Below, one piece after another: positions 7,787 to 14,390 of a DNA stretch of 20,735 bases. The stretch comes from Casp-actino8 sp032118015 (GTDB taxonomy: Bacteria > Actinomycetota > Acidimicrobiia > Acidimicrobiales > Ilumatobacteraceae): NCBI GenBank assembly GCA_032118015.1, contig JAULYE010000134.1, positions 1 to 20,735 on the forward strand, given 5' to 3'. A model generated the notes under the pieces. The model did no database searches. It was not told the DNA's origin and saw only the letters and a program-made list of their open reading frames with translations. Position numbers and translations under genes: made by a program. Numbering within the stretch: the stretch's first letter is position 1; each line of letters starts with the position of its first letter.

Positions 7787-8745
7787 GTCGTTGCCTCATG
7801 TCCGGTGAGAGTCATGAAAACGTCATCCAGTGTCGGGCGTCGCAATCCGATGTCGACGATCTCGATGTGATTCGACTCGAACGCTCGTAGGACCTCACGT
7901 AAGGCATCGACTCCACTGTCGACAGGTGCAGACAGTTCGTTCGTTTCGGCATGTGTGCGAATGGGTCCGGTGGCGACACGTTGCAGTAGGGACTCTGCCG
8001 CAGCCAAGTCATGATTGTTGCGAAGGTGAACGTCCACGTGCTCACCCCCAACTTGGAGTTTCAGTTGTTCGGCAGTACCTCGCGCAATGGATCGTCCATG
8101 ATCGATGACGACGATCTCGTCGGCGAGCTGATCGGCCTCTTCGAGATATTGGGTGGTCAAGAGAACTGTCGTCCCGCGAGACACGCGTTCGCGAATCGTG
8201 TCCCACAATTCGGTTCTGCTGCGAGGGTCGAGTCCGGTGGTGGGCTCATCGAGAAACAGCACGAGGGGCTCCCCGATGAGCGCGCCTGCCAAATCGAGGC
8301 GCCTGCGCATGCCACCTGAGTACGTCTTGAGCGGCCGATCCGATGCATCCTGGAGCCGAAATTGTTCGAGGAGATCTGTGGTCCGACGTTGTGCCTCGCT
8401 TCGGGGTAGTCCGTAGAGTCGCCCCATCATGTAGAGGTTCTCGCGCGCAGTCAGGTGCTCGTCGACAGCGGCGTATTGCCCGGACAAGCCGATGCAACGC
8501 CGAACATCACGTGCTTGGTTCACGACATCGAGTCCAGCCACAGTCGCAGATCCTGCACTGGGAGTGAGCAAGGTGGTGAGGATCGACACCGCGGTCGTCT
8601 TGCCGGCACCATTGGGGCCGAGAAGTCCGAGAACAGTGCCTCCTTCGACGTCCAGATCGAGCCCGTCGAGGGCTCTGACATCCCCAAAGGTTTTGACGAG
8701 GCCCCTGGCCCTCACAGAGGTGTCGGGAGAGGAAATCGAAGTCAT
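7783..8745 (-). CDS. ABC transporter ATP-binding protein, DrrA-like
   Basis: A 320-residue ABC ATPase that would power the DrrB-like permease encoded directly after it. Walker A is GPNGAGKT (43-50), the Q-loop Gln is about residue 90, the signature is YSGGMRRR (142-149) and Walker B is LVLFLDEPT (161-169). The switch position reads TTQYLEEAD: Gln in place of the usual His, as is normal for the DrrA subfamily. The C-terminal extension ends RRPTLDDVFMTLTGH, the regulatory-domain motif of DrrA proteins. It starts 12 bp after the APC permease stop with no Shine-Dalgarno sequence visible, which suggests coupled translation within a four-gene unit. Confidence 0.93.
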   Translation of the reverse strand: MTSISSPDTSVRARGLVKTFGDVRALDGLDLDVEGGTVLGLLGPNGAGKTTAVSILTTLLTPSAGSATVAGLDVVNQARDVRRCIGLSGQYAAVDEHLTARENLYMMGRLYGLPRSEAQRRTTDLLEQFRLQDASDRPLKTYSGGMRRRLDLAGALIGEPLVLFLDEPTTGLDPRSRTELWDTIRERVSRGTTVLLTTQYLEEADQLADEIVVIDHGRSIARGTAEQLKLQVGGEHVDVHLRNNHDLAAAESLLQRVATGPIRTHAETNELSAPVDSGVDALREVLRAFESNHIEIVDIGLRRPTLDDVFMTLTGHEATT

Positions 8746-8757
8746 GGAGGGAAGACG

Positions 8758-10074
8758 TTACCTCTCCGAGATATCGGTTGACTTCGCACCCCTGTCTTTC
8801 CAACGCCTCTGGATGAGGTGTATTGCCAATCCCACGATCAAGAGCGACGTACCGCCCATGACGAGAGGCGGTGGCAGACAAGCTGCCAGAACGAGGCATC
8901 CAGCCAGGCCGATGGAAGTGGTGATTCGCTGATGAAAGCGCAAAGGCAAAGTGAGAGCCGAAGCATTGGTAATGGCGTAGTAGACGAGAACACCGACACC
9001 GGAAAGAGCGATCGCACTGCGCAACTCGAACACGATGACGATCCCGATGGCGGCCGCCGCGACGGTGACCTCAGCGCGAACGGGCAGTGAACGTCGAGAG
9101 TCGATGTGCGCAAAGACCGATGGCATGTCTCCACGTCGTGCCATGGCCAATGTTGTTCGTGAAACTCCTGGAAGGAGGTTCAACAACGCGCCGAGAGCTG
9201 CGATTGCTGCGCCGATCCGAACGAGAGGAGCAAGGGCATTCAGCCTGCTGAGTTCGACGAGATTTTGAAGGGGGCTGACCGAGGTCGCCAATTGGGACGG
9301 GGGCATGGAAGCGAGAAGTGTGATGGCGAGAACGACATAGATGAACAGGACTCCTGAAAGTGCGATCAGGATTGCCCGGGGGATCGTCCGCTCGGGGTCG
9401 CGGACTTCCTCACTCAATGTCGCAATTCGTGCGTAACCGGCAAAGGCAAAAAACAGGAGGCCGGCTGATTGAAGGACGTCGTAGGTGCGTCGGACAAAAG
9501 ATCGATCATCGTCGAAACCGATCCAGGACATGGCGCCAGCCGTACCGGTATCGGAGATGGTCCAGGCAGACACGATCACCAGAGTGAGAACGACAGCGGA
9601 GATTGTGAGGAGCACCTTCGTCACCGTCACCGTTCGCTGCAAACCCCCGAGGTTGACAGATGTGATCGCAAGGATCGAAATGATCGCCACGATTTTGGCG
9701 TGCTCGGGAACGAGATATACGCCGACCGTCGAAGCCATCGCCGCGCAGGAGGCTGTCTTACCGGCGACGAATCCCCATCCTGCGAGAAAACCCCATGTCG
9801 GACCCAGCCGTTCGCGACCGTAGACATAGGTTCCACCGGATTCCGGGTACATGACCGCCAGACGTGCTGACGACAGGGCATTGCTGCAGGCAACAACAGC
9901 TGCAATGGCAAGTCCGAGGATCAGAAGGTTTCCGGAGGATCGAGATGCCGGTGACCAGACTGAATACACCCCAGCGCCGATCATCGAACCGATGCCGATG
10001 ACGACGGCGTCGGAAACTTGAAGATGTCGCACCATGATGTCTGGGGACGAAGTGATGTCTGGGGACGAAGTCAC
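8758..10074 (-). CDS. APC-superfamily amino-acid/polyamine permease
   Basis: From the GTG at 10074 this is a 438-residue protein with about 12 hydrophobic helices. TM1 carries the APC glycine motif SDAVVIGIGSMIGAGVYSVW, and the TM2-3 segment YPESGGTYVYGRERLGPTWGFLAGW is strongly APC-like. TM6 reads LLFFAFAGYARIATLSEEVRDPERTIPRAI, the consensus APC segment (F-A-F-x-G-x-E/R...P-x-R-x-I-P). It probably imports an amino acid or polyamine by secondary transport. The frame stays open into the LuxR gene, so the start is chosen by position, 17 bp after that stop. The ATG at 10035 is an alternative that leaves only about six residues before TM1. No strong ribosome binding site is seen for either. It precedes the DrrAB-like genes. 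Confidence 0.87.
   Translation of the reverse strand: MTSSPDITSSPDIMVRHLQVSDAVVIGIGSMIGAGVYSVWSPASRSSGNLLILGLAIAAVVACSNALSSARLAVMYPESGGTYVYGRERLGPTWGFLAGWGFVAGKTASCAAMASTVGVYLVPEHAKIVAIISILAITSVNLGGLQRTVTVTKVLLTISAVVLTLVIVSAWTISDTGTAGAMSWIGFDDDRSFVRRTYDVLQSAGLLFFAFAGYARIATLSEEVRDPERTIPRAILIALSGVLFIYVVLAITLLASMPPSQLATSVSPLQNLVELSRLNALAPLVRIGAAIAALGALLNLLPGVSRTTLAMARRGDMPSVFAHIDSRRSLPVRAEVTVAAAAIGIVIVFELRSAIALSGVGVLVYYAITNASALTLPLRFHQRITTSIGLAGCLVLAACLPPPLVMGGTSLLIVGLAIHLIQRRWKDRGAKSTDISER
10036..10071. repeat. Perfect 18-bp tandem duplication in the permease N-terminus
   Basis: GATGTCTGGGGACGAAGT occurs twice in a row (10036-10053 and 10054-10071). Read on the minus strand in the permease frame it encodes the hexapeptide TSSPDI twice, just before MVRHLQ. 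Because 18 is a multiple of three the frame is kept. It lies between the two candidate permease starts, so it may be translated or be part of the leader. Confidence 0.9.
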
Positions 10075-10091
10075 CGGAACAAACTCGATCG

Positions 10092-12035
10092 TCAGACGGG
10101 CTTTGCGGTCAAATTGAGATGGATCGCCTTGCCAACGGCCTCTGCGCGACCCTTCACATTGAGTTTGCGATAGATCGATGTTGTGTCGTCTCGAATTGTC
10201 GACACACTGAACGCGAGCGACTGGGCGATCTGAGCATTGGTGGCGCCGTCTGCCAGAAGTTTCAAAACTTGGCACTCACGCGGCGTCAACCCGATCGAGT
10301 TGTCGATTTTCGCTGGGGTGCTGATCAGCCTCTGCAATCGATCCAATCGTCGAAGGGAACGGACATCGTTCAACCCGCGCGCAACGGGGAGAGCGCGAGA
10401 GGCGAACTCACGAGCGGCTCGATCGTCGCCGATGGCGTGGTGCAGTTCCGCGAGCCAACCGCTCACCGGACCATCGATGCACCATGCGTTGCTGTCGACG
10501 GCAACGTGGTCGGACCAAGGAGCCAAAATGTCGATCAAGCCACGTATGAGATCTTCGGCAGGGAGCAGAACTGCCACCATCGACATTCGAGTCGCCAACA
10601 CGAGGTAGCTCGCCTCTGGATCGATTTGACGCAGAGCCCGCCGAGCTTGGCGTTCGGCTGTGGCTAGATCCCCCTCGAGTGCGTGGGCCAGAGCTGATGA
10701 TGCGCGACCGATCGGATTGGCAATCCCTGGATGATCCTCGGAGAACTGGAAATGGCGAATGAGATCGATGTCACCGGAATCGAAGGCGCGCTGTCCGGCA
10801 AAGACGATGTCGGCGCCGAACCACCCAGGAGAGCCAATGCTCTCCCCGGCTTCGCGTGCGAGACGACGCGATCGGTCGACTTCATCGTCATCTTGGTCGA
10901 GAAGGGCAGCGCCAGCAGAGAGACAGTACGCTCGCCACAGCAATCGAGGATTGCCGTCTCGCTCAGCCACCCACCGGGCAACCGCGAGTGCGTGATCGAA
11001 CAACGGTCGGTCTCCCGACTCGAGTGCATCCACGGCCAGACAGACTGCCGCCTCGACTTGCTGAGAAGGATTACGAAGTTTCTGCGTCAGGTTCAGCGCC
11101 TCATTAGAGATCTCTCGGCGTCGAGTCAGGAAGTGTGGAGCCCGGTGGGTCGATCGCCAGGCGATGAGGGCAAGCACTCGGACATCATCGGAACATGAAC
11201 CAGAAGCCGCAAACGCGTCATCAGCGATCGCTTGGGCGACTCCCGGCCGAGTGATCCAGGCGAGCTGATGTCCGTCTTTGTCCGAGAGCGGAACACGCAT
11301 TTCGACCAGCGCACGTGCTGCACTTACTGCCACGCGGTCATCGGAGTTCAAGTCCATCTCGTCGGCACGTTGAAGCAGTCGCGATGAACGCGTATCCCCG
11401 GCGTACCAATCGACCGGCAGCGCGTATTGCACAGCGGCTCGAGCGACAAGAGATGCATCTCCTGCCAGATCACCGAGCGACGCAGCACGAGCAAGGAATC
11501 CACGAGCTGTTGAGACGTCTCCCAGTCCATCGGATGCGAGAGCGAGATCACACAATCGCTGCCCCTGTTCGGAGAGATTGTTCGACATGTCGAGATCGTT
11601 GGCCAAACTCAAGAGCTCGAATGCCGATCGGTAGTCACCGAGAAGCAAACTCATCCGACCACCGTGATCGGCCATCTGCACCATCTCTTCTGACTCGACC
11701 ATGGTGCCTGCTGCACGCGCGTGTCGGACTGCATCACGTAATCGGTCTGGGCCTGCAGCAAACAGATGGCGAGCAACTGCCGCATTGATTCGTGCAATGT
11801 CCTCTGCAGGAAGGTCGGAGACCAGTCGGAGTCTGGTCATGTCGTCGACCAGTCCGTTCTCACCGATCACTCCAGCCTTTTGAGCAAGTTCGAGTGCCTC
11901 TTCAGCCTTGACGGAATGGACTCCTGCGAAGCGTGCGATCCCAGCCGGCGACAGATCCTCGGCCACGAGACCGATCGCGACCAGTTTCTGCCACCATTCA
12001 TCAGAAAGGGATTCCAGATGTTGCCCACCCTGCAT
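10092..12035 (-). CDS. LuxR-family transcriptional regulator, LAL-like but without the ATPase domain
   Basis: From the ATG at 12035 this is a 647-residue regulator. The C-terminal 67 residues (about 581-647) are a LuxR/NarL helix-turn-helix: LTPRECQVLKLLADGATNAQ, IAQSLAFSVSTIRDD and YRKLNVKGRAEAV. The rest is helical, Ala/Leu-rich and TPR-like (for example FELLSLANDLDMSN, TAERQARRALRQIDP), as in the sensor arm of MalT/LAL regulators. No Walker A or B motif is present. The N-terminus (WWQKLVAIGLVAEDLSPAGI) resembles the winged-helix region that normally follows the NTPase domain. The frame is open to 12215, but 12035 is preceded by a -10 box (TACCAT) seven bases away, and the extra 60 residues look non-coding. 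It is first in a run with the APC and DrrAB-like genes and probably controls them. Confidence 0.85.
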   Translation of the reverse strand: MQGGQHLESLSDEWWQKLVAIGLVAEDLSPAGIARFAGVHSVKAEEALELAQKAGVIGENGLVDDMTRLRLVSDLPAEDIARINAAVARHLFAAGPDRLRDAVRHARAAGTMVESEEMVQMADHGGRMSLLLGDYRSAFELLSLANDLDMSNNLSEQGQRLCDLALASDGLGDVSTARGFLARAASLGDLAGDASLVARAAVQYALPVDWYAGDTRSSRLLQRADEMDLNSDDRVAVSAARALVEMRVPLSDKDGHQLAWITRPGVAQAIADDAFAASGSCSDDVRVLALIAWRSTHRAPHFLTRRREISNEALNLTQKLRNPSQQVEAAVCLAVDALESGDRPLFDHALAVARWVAERDGNPRLLWRAYCLSAGAALLDQDDDEVDRSRRLAREAGESIGSPGWFGADIVFAGQRAFDSGDIDLIRHFQFSEDHPGIANPIGRASSALAHALEGDLATAERQARRALRQIDPEASYLVLATRMSMVAVLLPAEDLIRGLIDILAPWSDHVAVDSNAWCIDGPVSGWLAELHHAIGDDRAAREFASRALPVARGLNDVRSLRRLDRLQRLISTPAKIDNSIGLTPRECQVLKLLADGATNAQIAQSLAFSVSTIRDDTTSIYRKLNVKGRAEAVGKAIHLNLTAKPV

Positions 12036-12042
12036 ACGAGCA

Positions 12043-12048
12043 ATGGTA
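12043..12048 (-). promoter_or_regulatory. -10 box (TACCAT) of a probable leaderless promoter for the LuxR-type gene
   Basis: Read on the minus strand, TACCAT is followed by seven bases and the ATG at 12035, placing the transcription start at or beside the start codon. No Shine-Dalgarno sequence is present. The two palindromes at 12115-12161 lie upstream of it, in a typical activator position. Confidence 0.5.
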
Positions 12049-12114
12049 AGGCACGACAGCGAATTTCCCCTCCGCGAACAATCCTGCGAACTGGAGGTGA
12101 AGACGCCGAAGTAA

Positions 12115-12130
12115 TTGCCTGATCGGGCAA
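12115..12130. promoter_or_regulatory. Operator-like palindrome, proximal copy
   Basis: TTGCCTGATCGGGCAA is an interrupted palindrome with arms TTGCC and GGCAA. Its 14-base core TGCCTGATCGGGCA differs in one base from that of the second copy. It is centred about 88 bp upstream of the LuxR-type start and 31 bp from its partner. Confidence 0.55.
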
Positions 12131-12144
12131 CCACCCGTCGCAGT

Positions 12145-12162
12145 TCTGCCTGATCAGGCAGA
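12145..12162. promoter_or_regulatory. Operator-like perfect 18-bp palindrome, distal copy
   Basis: TCTGCCTGATCAGGCAGA is identical to its reverse complement over 18 bases. It contains CTG-N10-CAG, the half-site spacing known for lux-box sites of LuxR-type regulators. It shares the TGCCTGATC(G/A)GGCA core with the copy at 12115-12130. The centre-to-centre distance of 31 bp is about three helical turns, so both sites face the same side of the DNA. It is a natural binding site for the regulator encoded next to it; that assignment is inference. Confidence 0.6.
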
Positions 12163-12300
12163 TCCTTCAGAACGCCATCACCAGAGCGCGGGATCTCGAC
12201 GATCTGGTGGATCACGATGATGATTGTTCGCGAAGATCAGGGCGTATCGCAGGGAGCGAGAGACGGAATGTTCCGCCACATTCCGAGAGTTCCCTGAGAG

Positions 12301-12345
12301 GCTGGTCGCCGACTCGTGATTGCAAGATTCGAGTCGGCGACCAGC
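12301..12345. terminator. Perfect 16-bp inverted repeat, probable terminator hairpin of the RNase-like gene
   Basis: GCTGGTCGCCGACTCG (12301-12316) is exactly complementary in reverse to 12330-12345, with a 13-base loop. The stem is G+C-rich (11 of 16 pairs). It lies about 100 bp downstream of the RNase-like gene stop, before the LuxR-type control region. No T-run follows on either strand, so it would be a U-tract-less terminator, which is common in actinobacteria. A protein-binding or mRNA-stabilising role is the alternative. Confidence 0.55.
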
Positions 12346-12418
12346 AACATTGAGATGCAGGTTCATAGGCGAGGGACGTTCTCTCTGCAGACGGTGCTTG
12401 ACCTGAGGCCCCAACATT

Positions 12419-12456
12419 CTCTGTTCAGATCTTCGACCTCTGTTCAGATTTTCGAC
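12419..12456. repeat. 19-bp tandem duplication across the stop codon of the RNase-like gene
   Basis: CTCTGTTCAGATCTTCGAC (12419-12437) is followed directly by CTCTGTTCAGATTTTCGAC (12438-12456), with one mismatch. On the minus strand the second unit encodes the last residues and TGA stop (12444-12446) of the RNase-like protein. The other copy lies just beyond the stop. The unit length is not a multiple of three. Confidence 0.85.
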
Positions 12457-13814
12457 ACGGGGACGACGGCAGTTTCGCCGTGATCGGCGATATCGACGGC
12501 CCAACCAAGGCGGGACTCAACCTCATTGCACATCGCTTCGGCTGCCGGTGGTTCACCGTGGACGATGTAGGTCATCTGTGGAGGTCGTTCCATCTGCGAG
12601 ATCCATTCGATGAGTTCGTTACGGTCGGCATGAGCAGAGAGTGATTGGATGTGCCGAATCGAGCAATGAACATCGACGAACTCACCGAAGATGCGCACAG
12701 AGGGGGCTCCGTCTGCCAAGAGCTGGCCGCGGGTGCCAGCAGCTTGATGGCCAACGAAGACGACAGTGCTCTCGGGTTGCGGTAGTACCTGTCGAAGATG
12801 ATGAAGGACGCGGCCTCCGGTAGCCATACCACTTGCGGACAATACGATCATCGGCCCGGAGGTGCGAGTCAGCTCCATTGACTCCTCGACGGATGATGTG
12901 AAATAGACACCTTCGCTGATTCTCCGGCACTCATCACTCGTCAAGCGATGTTCACTCGAATACTCGAGCATGATCTCCGTTGCGTCGATCGCCATCGGAC
13001 TGTTGAGGTAGATCGGCACATCGGGAATCTTGCCGCTCCAGCGCAACTCGGCAAGGAGATGAAGGATCGTTTGGGTGCGACCAACAGCGAATGAAGGAAT
13101 GAGCAAGATGCCGCCGCGGTCGAGAGTGTCCCTGGCAATTGCGGCCAGCTCCTCGGATGGGTCCGTCGGTGCATGTAAGCGGTCACCGTAGGTCGACTCG
13201 AGGACGAGCATGTCCGCTGTGGGTGGGGGTGAGGGCGACTTCATGATCGGGTCATTTGAGCGTCCGACATCCCCGCTGAAGAGCACCGATGATTCTCCGT
13301 CGCTGATGCGTACGCAACTTGCACCCAAGATGTGGCCGACGCGACTGAACGATGCAGTCAGATCTTCGGTGACGGGGAACTCATGATCAAACATGCGTGT
13401 CTGGAGGAGGTCGATAGCAGCTTGCGCGTCGTCGATGGTGAACAGAGGCAGCGCCGGGTCATGACGGCTACTCCGGTGTTTGTTCGCGTAGTAGGCCTCT
13501 TCCTCCTGGAGCATCGCTGAGTCCCGCAACAGCAATTCACACAGATCCTTTGTCGCGCGGGTACACCAGATCGGGCCGCAAAAGCCGTTACGGACGAGCG
13601 CAGGCAGATATCCGCTGTGATCGATGTGAGCATGAGTCAGAACGACCGCATCGATTTCGGAGGGCTCGACTGGGAAGGGCTCCCAGTTTCGTCGTCGGAG
13701 GGCTCGATTTCCTTGGAATTGACCGCAGTCGACCAGGATCTTGGATCGATCCGTTCGAATGTGGAAGCGCGATCCTGTGACCGTGCCGGCAGCTCCCCAA
13801 AATGTGATTTCCAT
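12444..13814 (-). CDS. Metallo-beta-lactamase-fold beta-CASP RNase-like protein (YSH1/CPSF73 type)
   Basis: From the ATG at 13814 the protein is 456 residues, the usual length for bacterial beta-CASP/RNA-specificity-factor homologues, which act as endo- or exoribonucleases in the cytoplasm. Zinc motif 2 is LTHAHIDHSG (about 59-68), and later metal ligands appear in VGHILGASC and FSGDVGR. The beta-CASP region has ESTYGDR (motif A), LSASGMATGGR, SLSAHADR (motif C His) and a final YIVHGEP. No KH or Rec domain is attached. A TTG at 13826 adds four residues and is an alternative start; neither has a clear ribosome binding site. It is divergent from the lipoprotein gene. Target RNAs cannot be inferred. 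Confidence 0.92.
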   Translation of the reverse strand: MEITFWGAAGTVTGSRFHIRTDRSKILVDCGQFQGNRALRRRNWEPFPVEPSEIDAVVLTHAHIDHSGYLPALVRNGFCGPIWCTRATKDLCELLLRDSAMLQEEEAYYANKHRSSRHDPALPLFTIDDAQAAIDLLQTRMFDHEFPVTEDLTASFSRVGHILGASCVRISDGESSVLFSGDVGRSNDPIMKSPSPPPTADMLVLESTYGDRLHAPTDPSEELAAIARDTLDRGGILLIPSFAVGRTQTILHLLAELRWSGKIPDVPIYLNSPMAIDATEIMLEYSSEHRLTSDECRRISEGVYFTSSVEESMELTRTSGPMIVLSASGMATGGRVLHHLRQVLPQPESTVVFVGHQAAGTRGQLLADGAPSVRIFGEFVDVHCSIRHIQSLSAHADRNELIEWISQMERPPQMTYIVHGEPPAAEAMCNEVESRLGWAVDIADHGETAVVPVSKI

Positions 13815-13901
13815 GGTTGCAGTCAACCGACAATGGCGCCTGTTTCACTGGCTGAATCGCGTCCGACGCCGAGTGCTGCTCTGTGCCACGATGGGATCGT
13901 G

Positions 13902-14387
13902 ATGACTGAACGACCGTCGACAGAGAGCCATCGAACGATCTCGGCCGTGGTAGCCATGGCTGCAGCCACGGCAGTGGTCATGGGTATGACCTCATGTTCC
14001 GCTGAACAAGACTCTTCGATTCAGGAACCTTCAGAGGTGACGGTCTCCGATATGGCGTCGCCGACCGATCCTGCGCCAACCTCTCCGCCGACAAGTTCTG
14101 CTGACAAGGACATCCCTGAGGCCGGTTCGCCTCCCAGCGAAGTGGTCAACATCTTTGTCGATGTTGCAGACGGCGTCGTTCAAGAGGCAGCGGTACCGCT
14201 CGGAACTCCGGTGAACATTCGCGTTCGCAGTTCCGCGGAAGACGAATTCCACCTCCATGGATACGACTTGGAATTGCGTGGCACGGATGTGCTGTTCACG
14301 TTCACGGCTGATCGCCTGGGCAATTTTCTTCTGGAAGGTCACGATTCGGGACAGCGTCTCTTGACCTTGACCGTGTTCGAGGACTGA
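13902..14387 (+). CDS. Small lipoprotein with a cupredoxin-like domain
   Basis: A 161-residue exported protein. The N-terminus has Arg-11, a hydrophobic stretch (about 14-29) and a weak lipobox MTSC with Cys-32 as the predicted lipidated residue. A Ser/Thr/Pro-rich linker (about 38-80) leads to a C-terminal beta domain (about 82-161) that resembles the EfeO/cupredoxin-like fold: VPLGTPVNIRVRS, DEFHLHGYDLEL, FTFTADRLGNFLLEGHD, LLTLTV. His-117, His-119 and His-147 are possible metal ligands. There is no Cys in the domain, so it is not a blue-copper site. GTG at 13899 is an alternative start. It precedes an M20 peptidase by 3 bp and probably sits on the outer face of the membrane. Function beyond possible metal binding is unknown. 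Confidence 0.75.
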   Translation: MTERPSTESHRTISAVVAMAAATAVVMGMTSCSAEQDSSIQEPSEVTVSDMASPTDPAPTSPPTSSADKDIPEAGSPPSEVVNIFVDVADGVVQEAAVPLGTPVNIRVRSSAEDEFHLHGYDLELRGTDVLFTFTADRLGNFLLEGHDSGQRLLTLTVFED

Positions 14388-14390
14388 GAG

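Larger units (their letters stand above)
12036..12443. other. 408-bp intergenic region upstream of the LuxR-type operon
   Basis: No convincing gene lies here; the open frames are continuations of the LuxR-type frame or short shadows with unnatural composition. From the LuxR-type start outward it holds a -10 box, the two related palindromes, a small inverted repeat GGAATG...CATTCC (12265-12270 and 12279-12284), the 16-bp inverted repeat at 12301-12345, and one copy of the 19-bp duplication at 12419-12437. The stretch 12346-12418 shows nothing recognisable. Confidence 0.7.

Noticed and set aside
8755..8760. TAACGT on the minus strand upstream of the DrrA-like start
   Set aside because: It contains the APC permease stop codon and is nine bases from the ATG; the gene is more likely co-transcribed from upstream.
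12036..12215. In-frame N-terminal extension of the LuxR-type gene (60 residues)
   Set aside because: Composition is unnatural, it overlaps the palindromes, and a -10 box directly precedes the ATG at 12035.
13617..13901. Upstream extension of the lipoprotein frame
   Set aside because: It overlaps the RNase-like gene on the other strand; the signal peptide starts only at 13899-13902.
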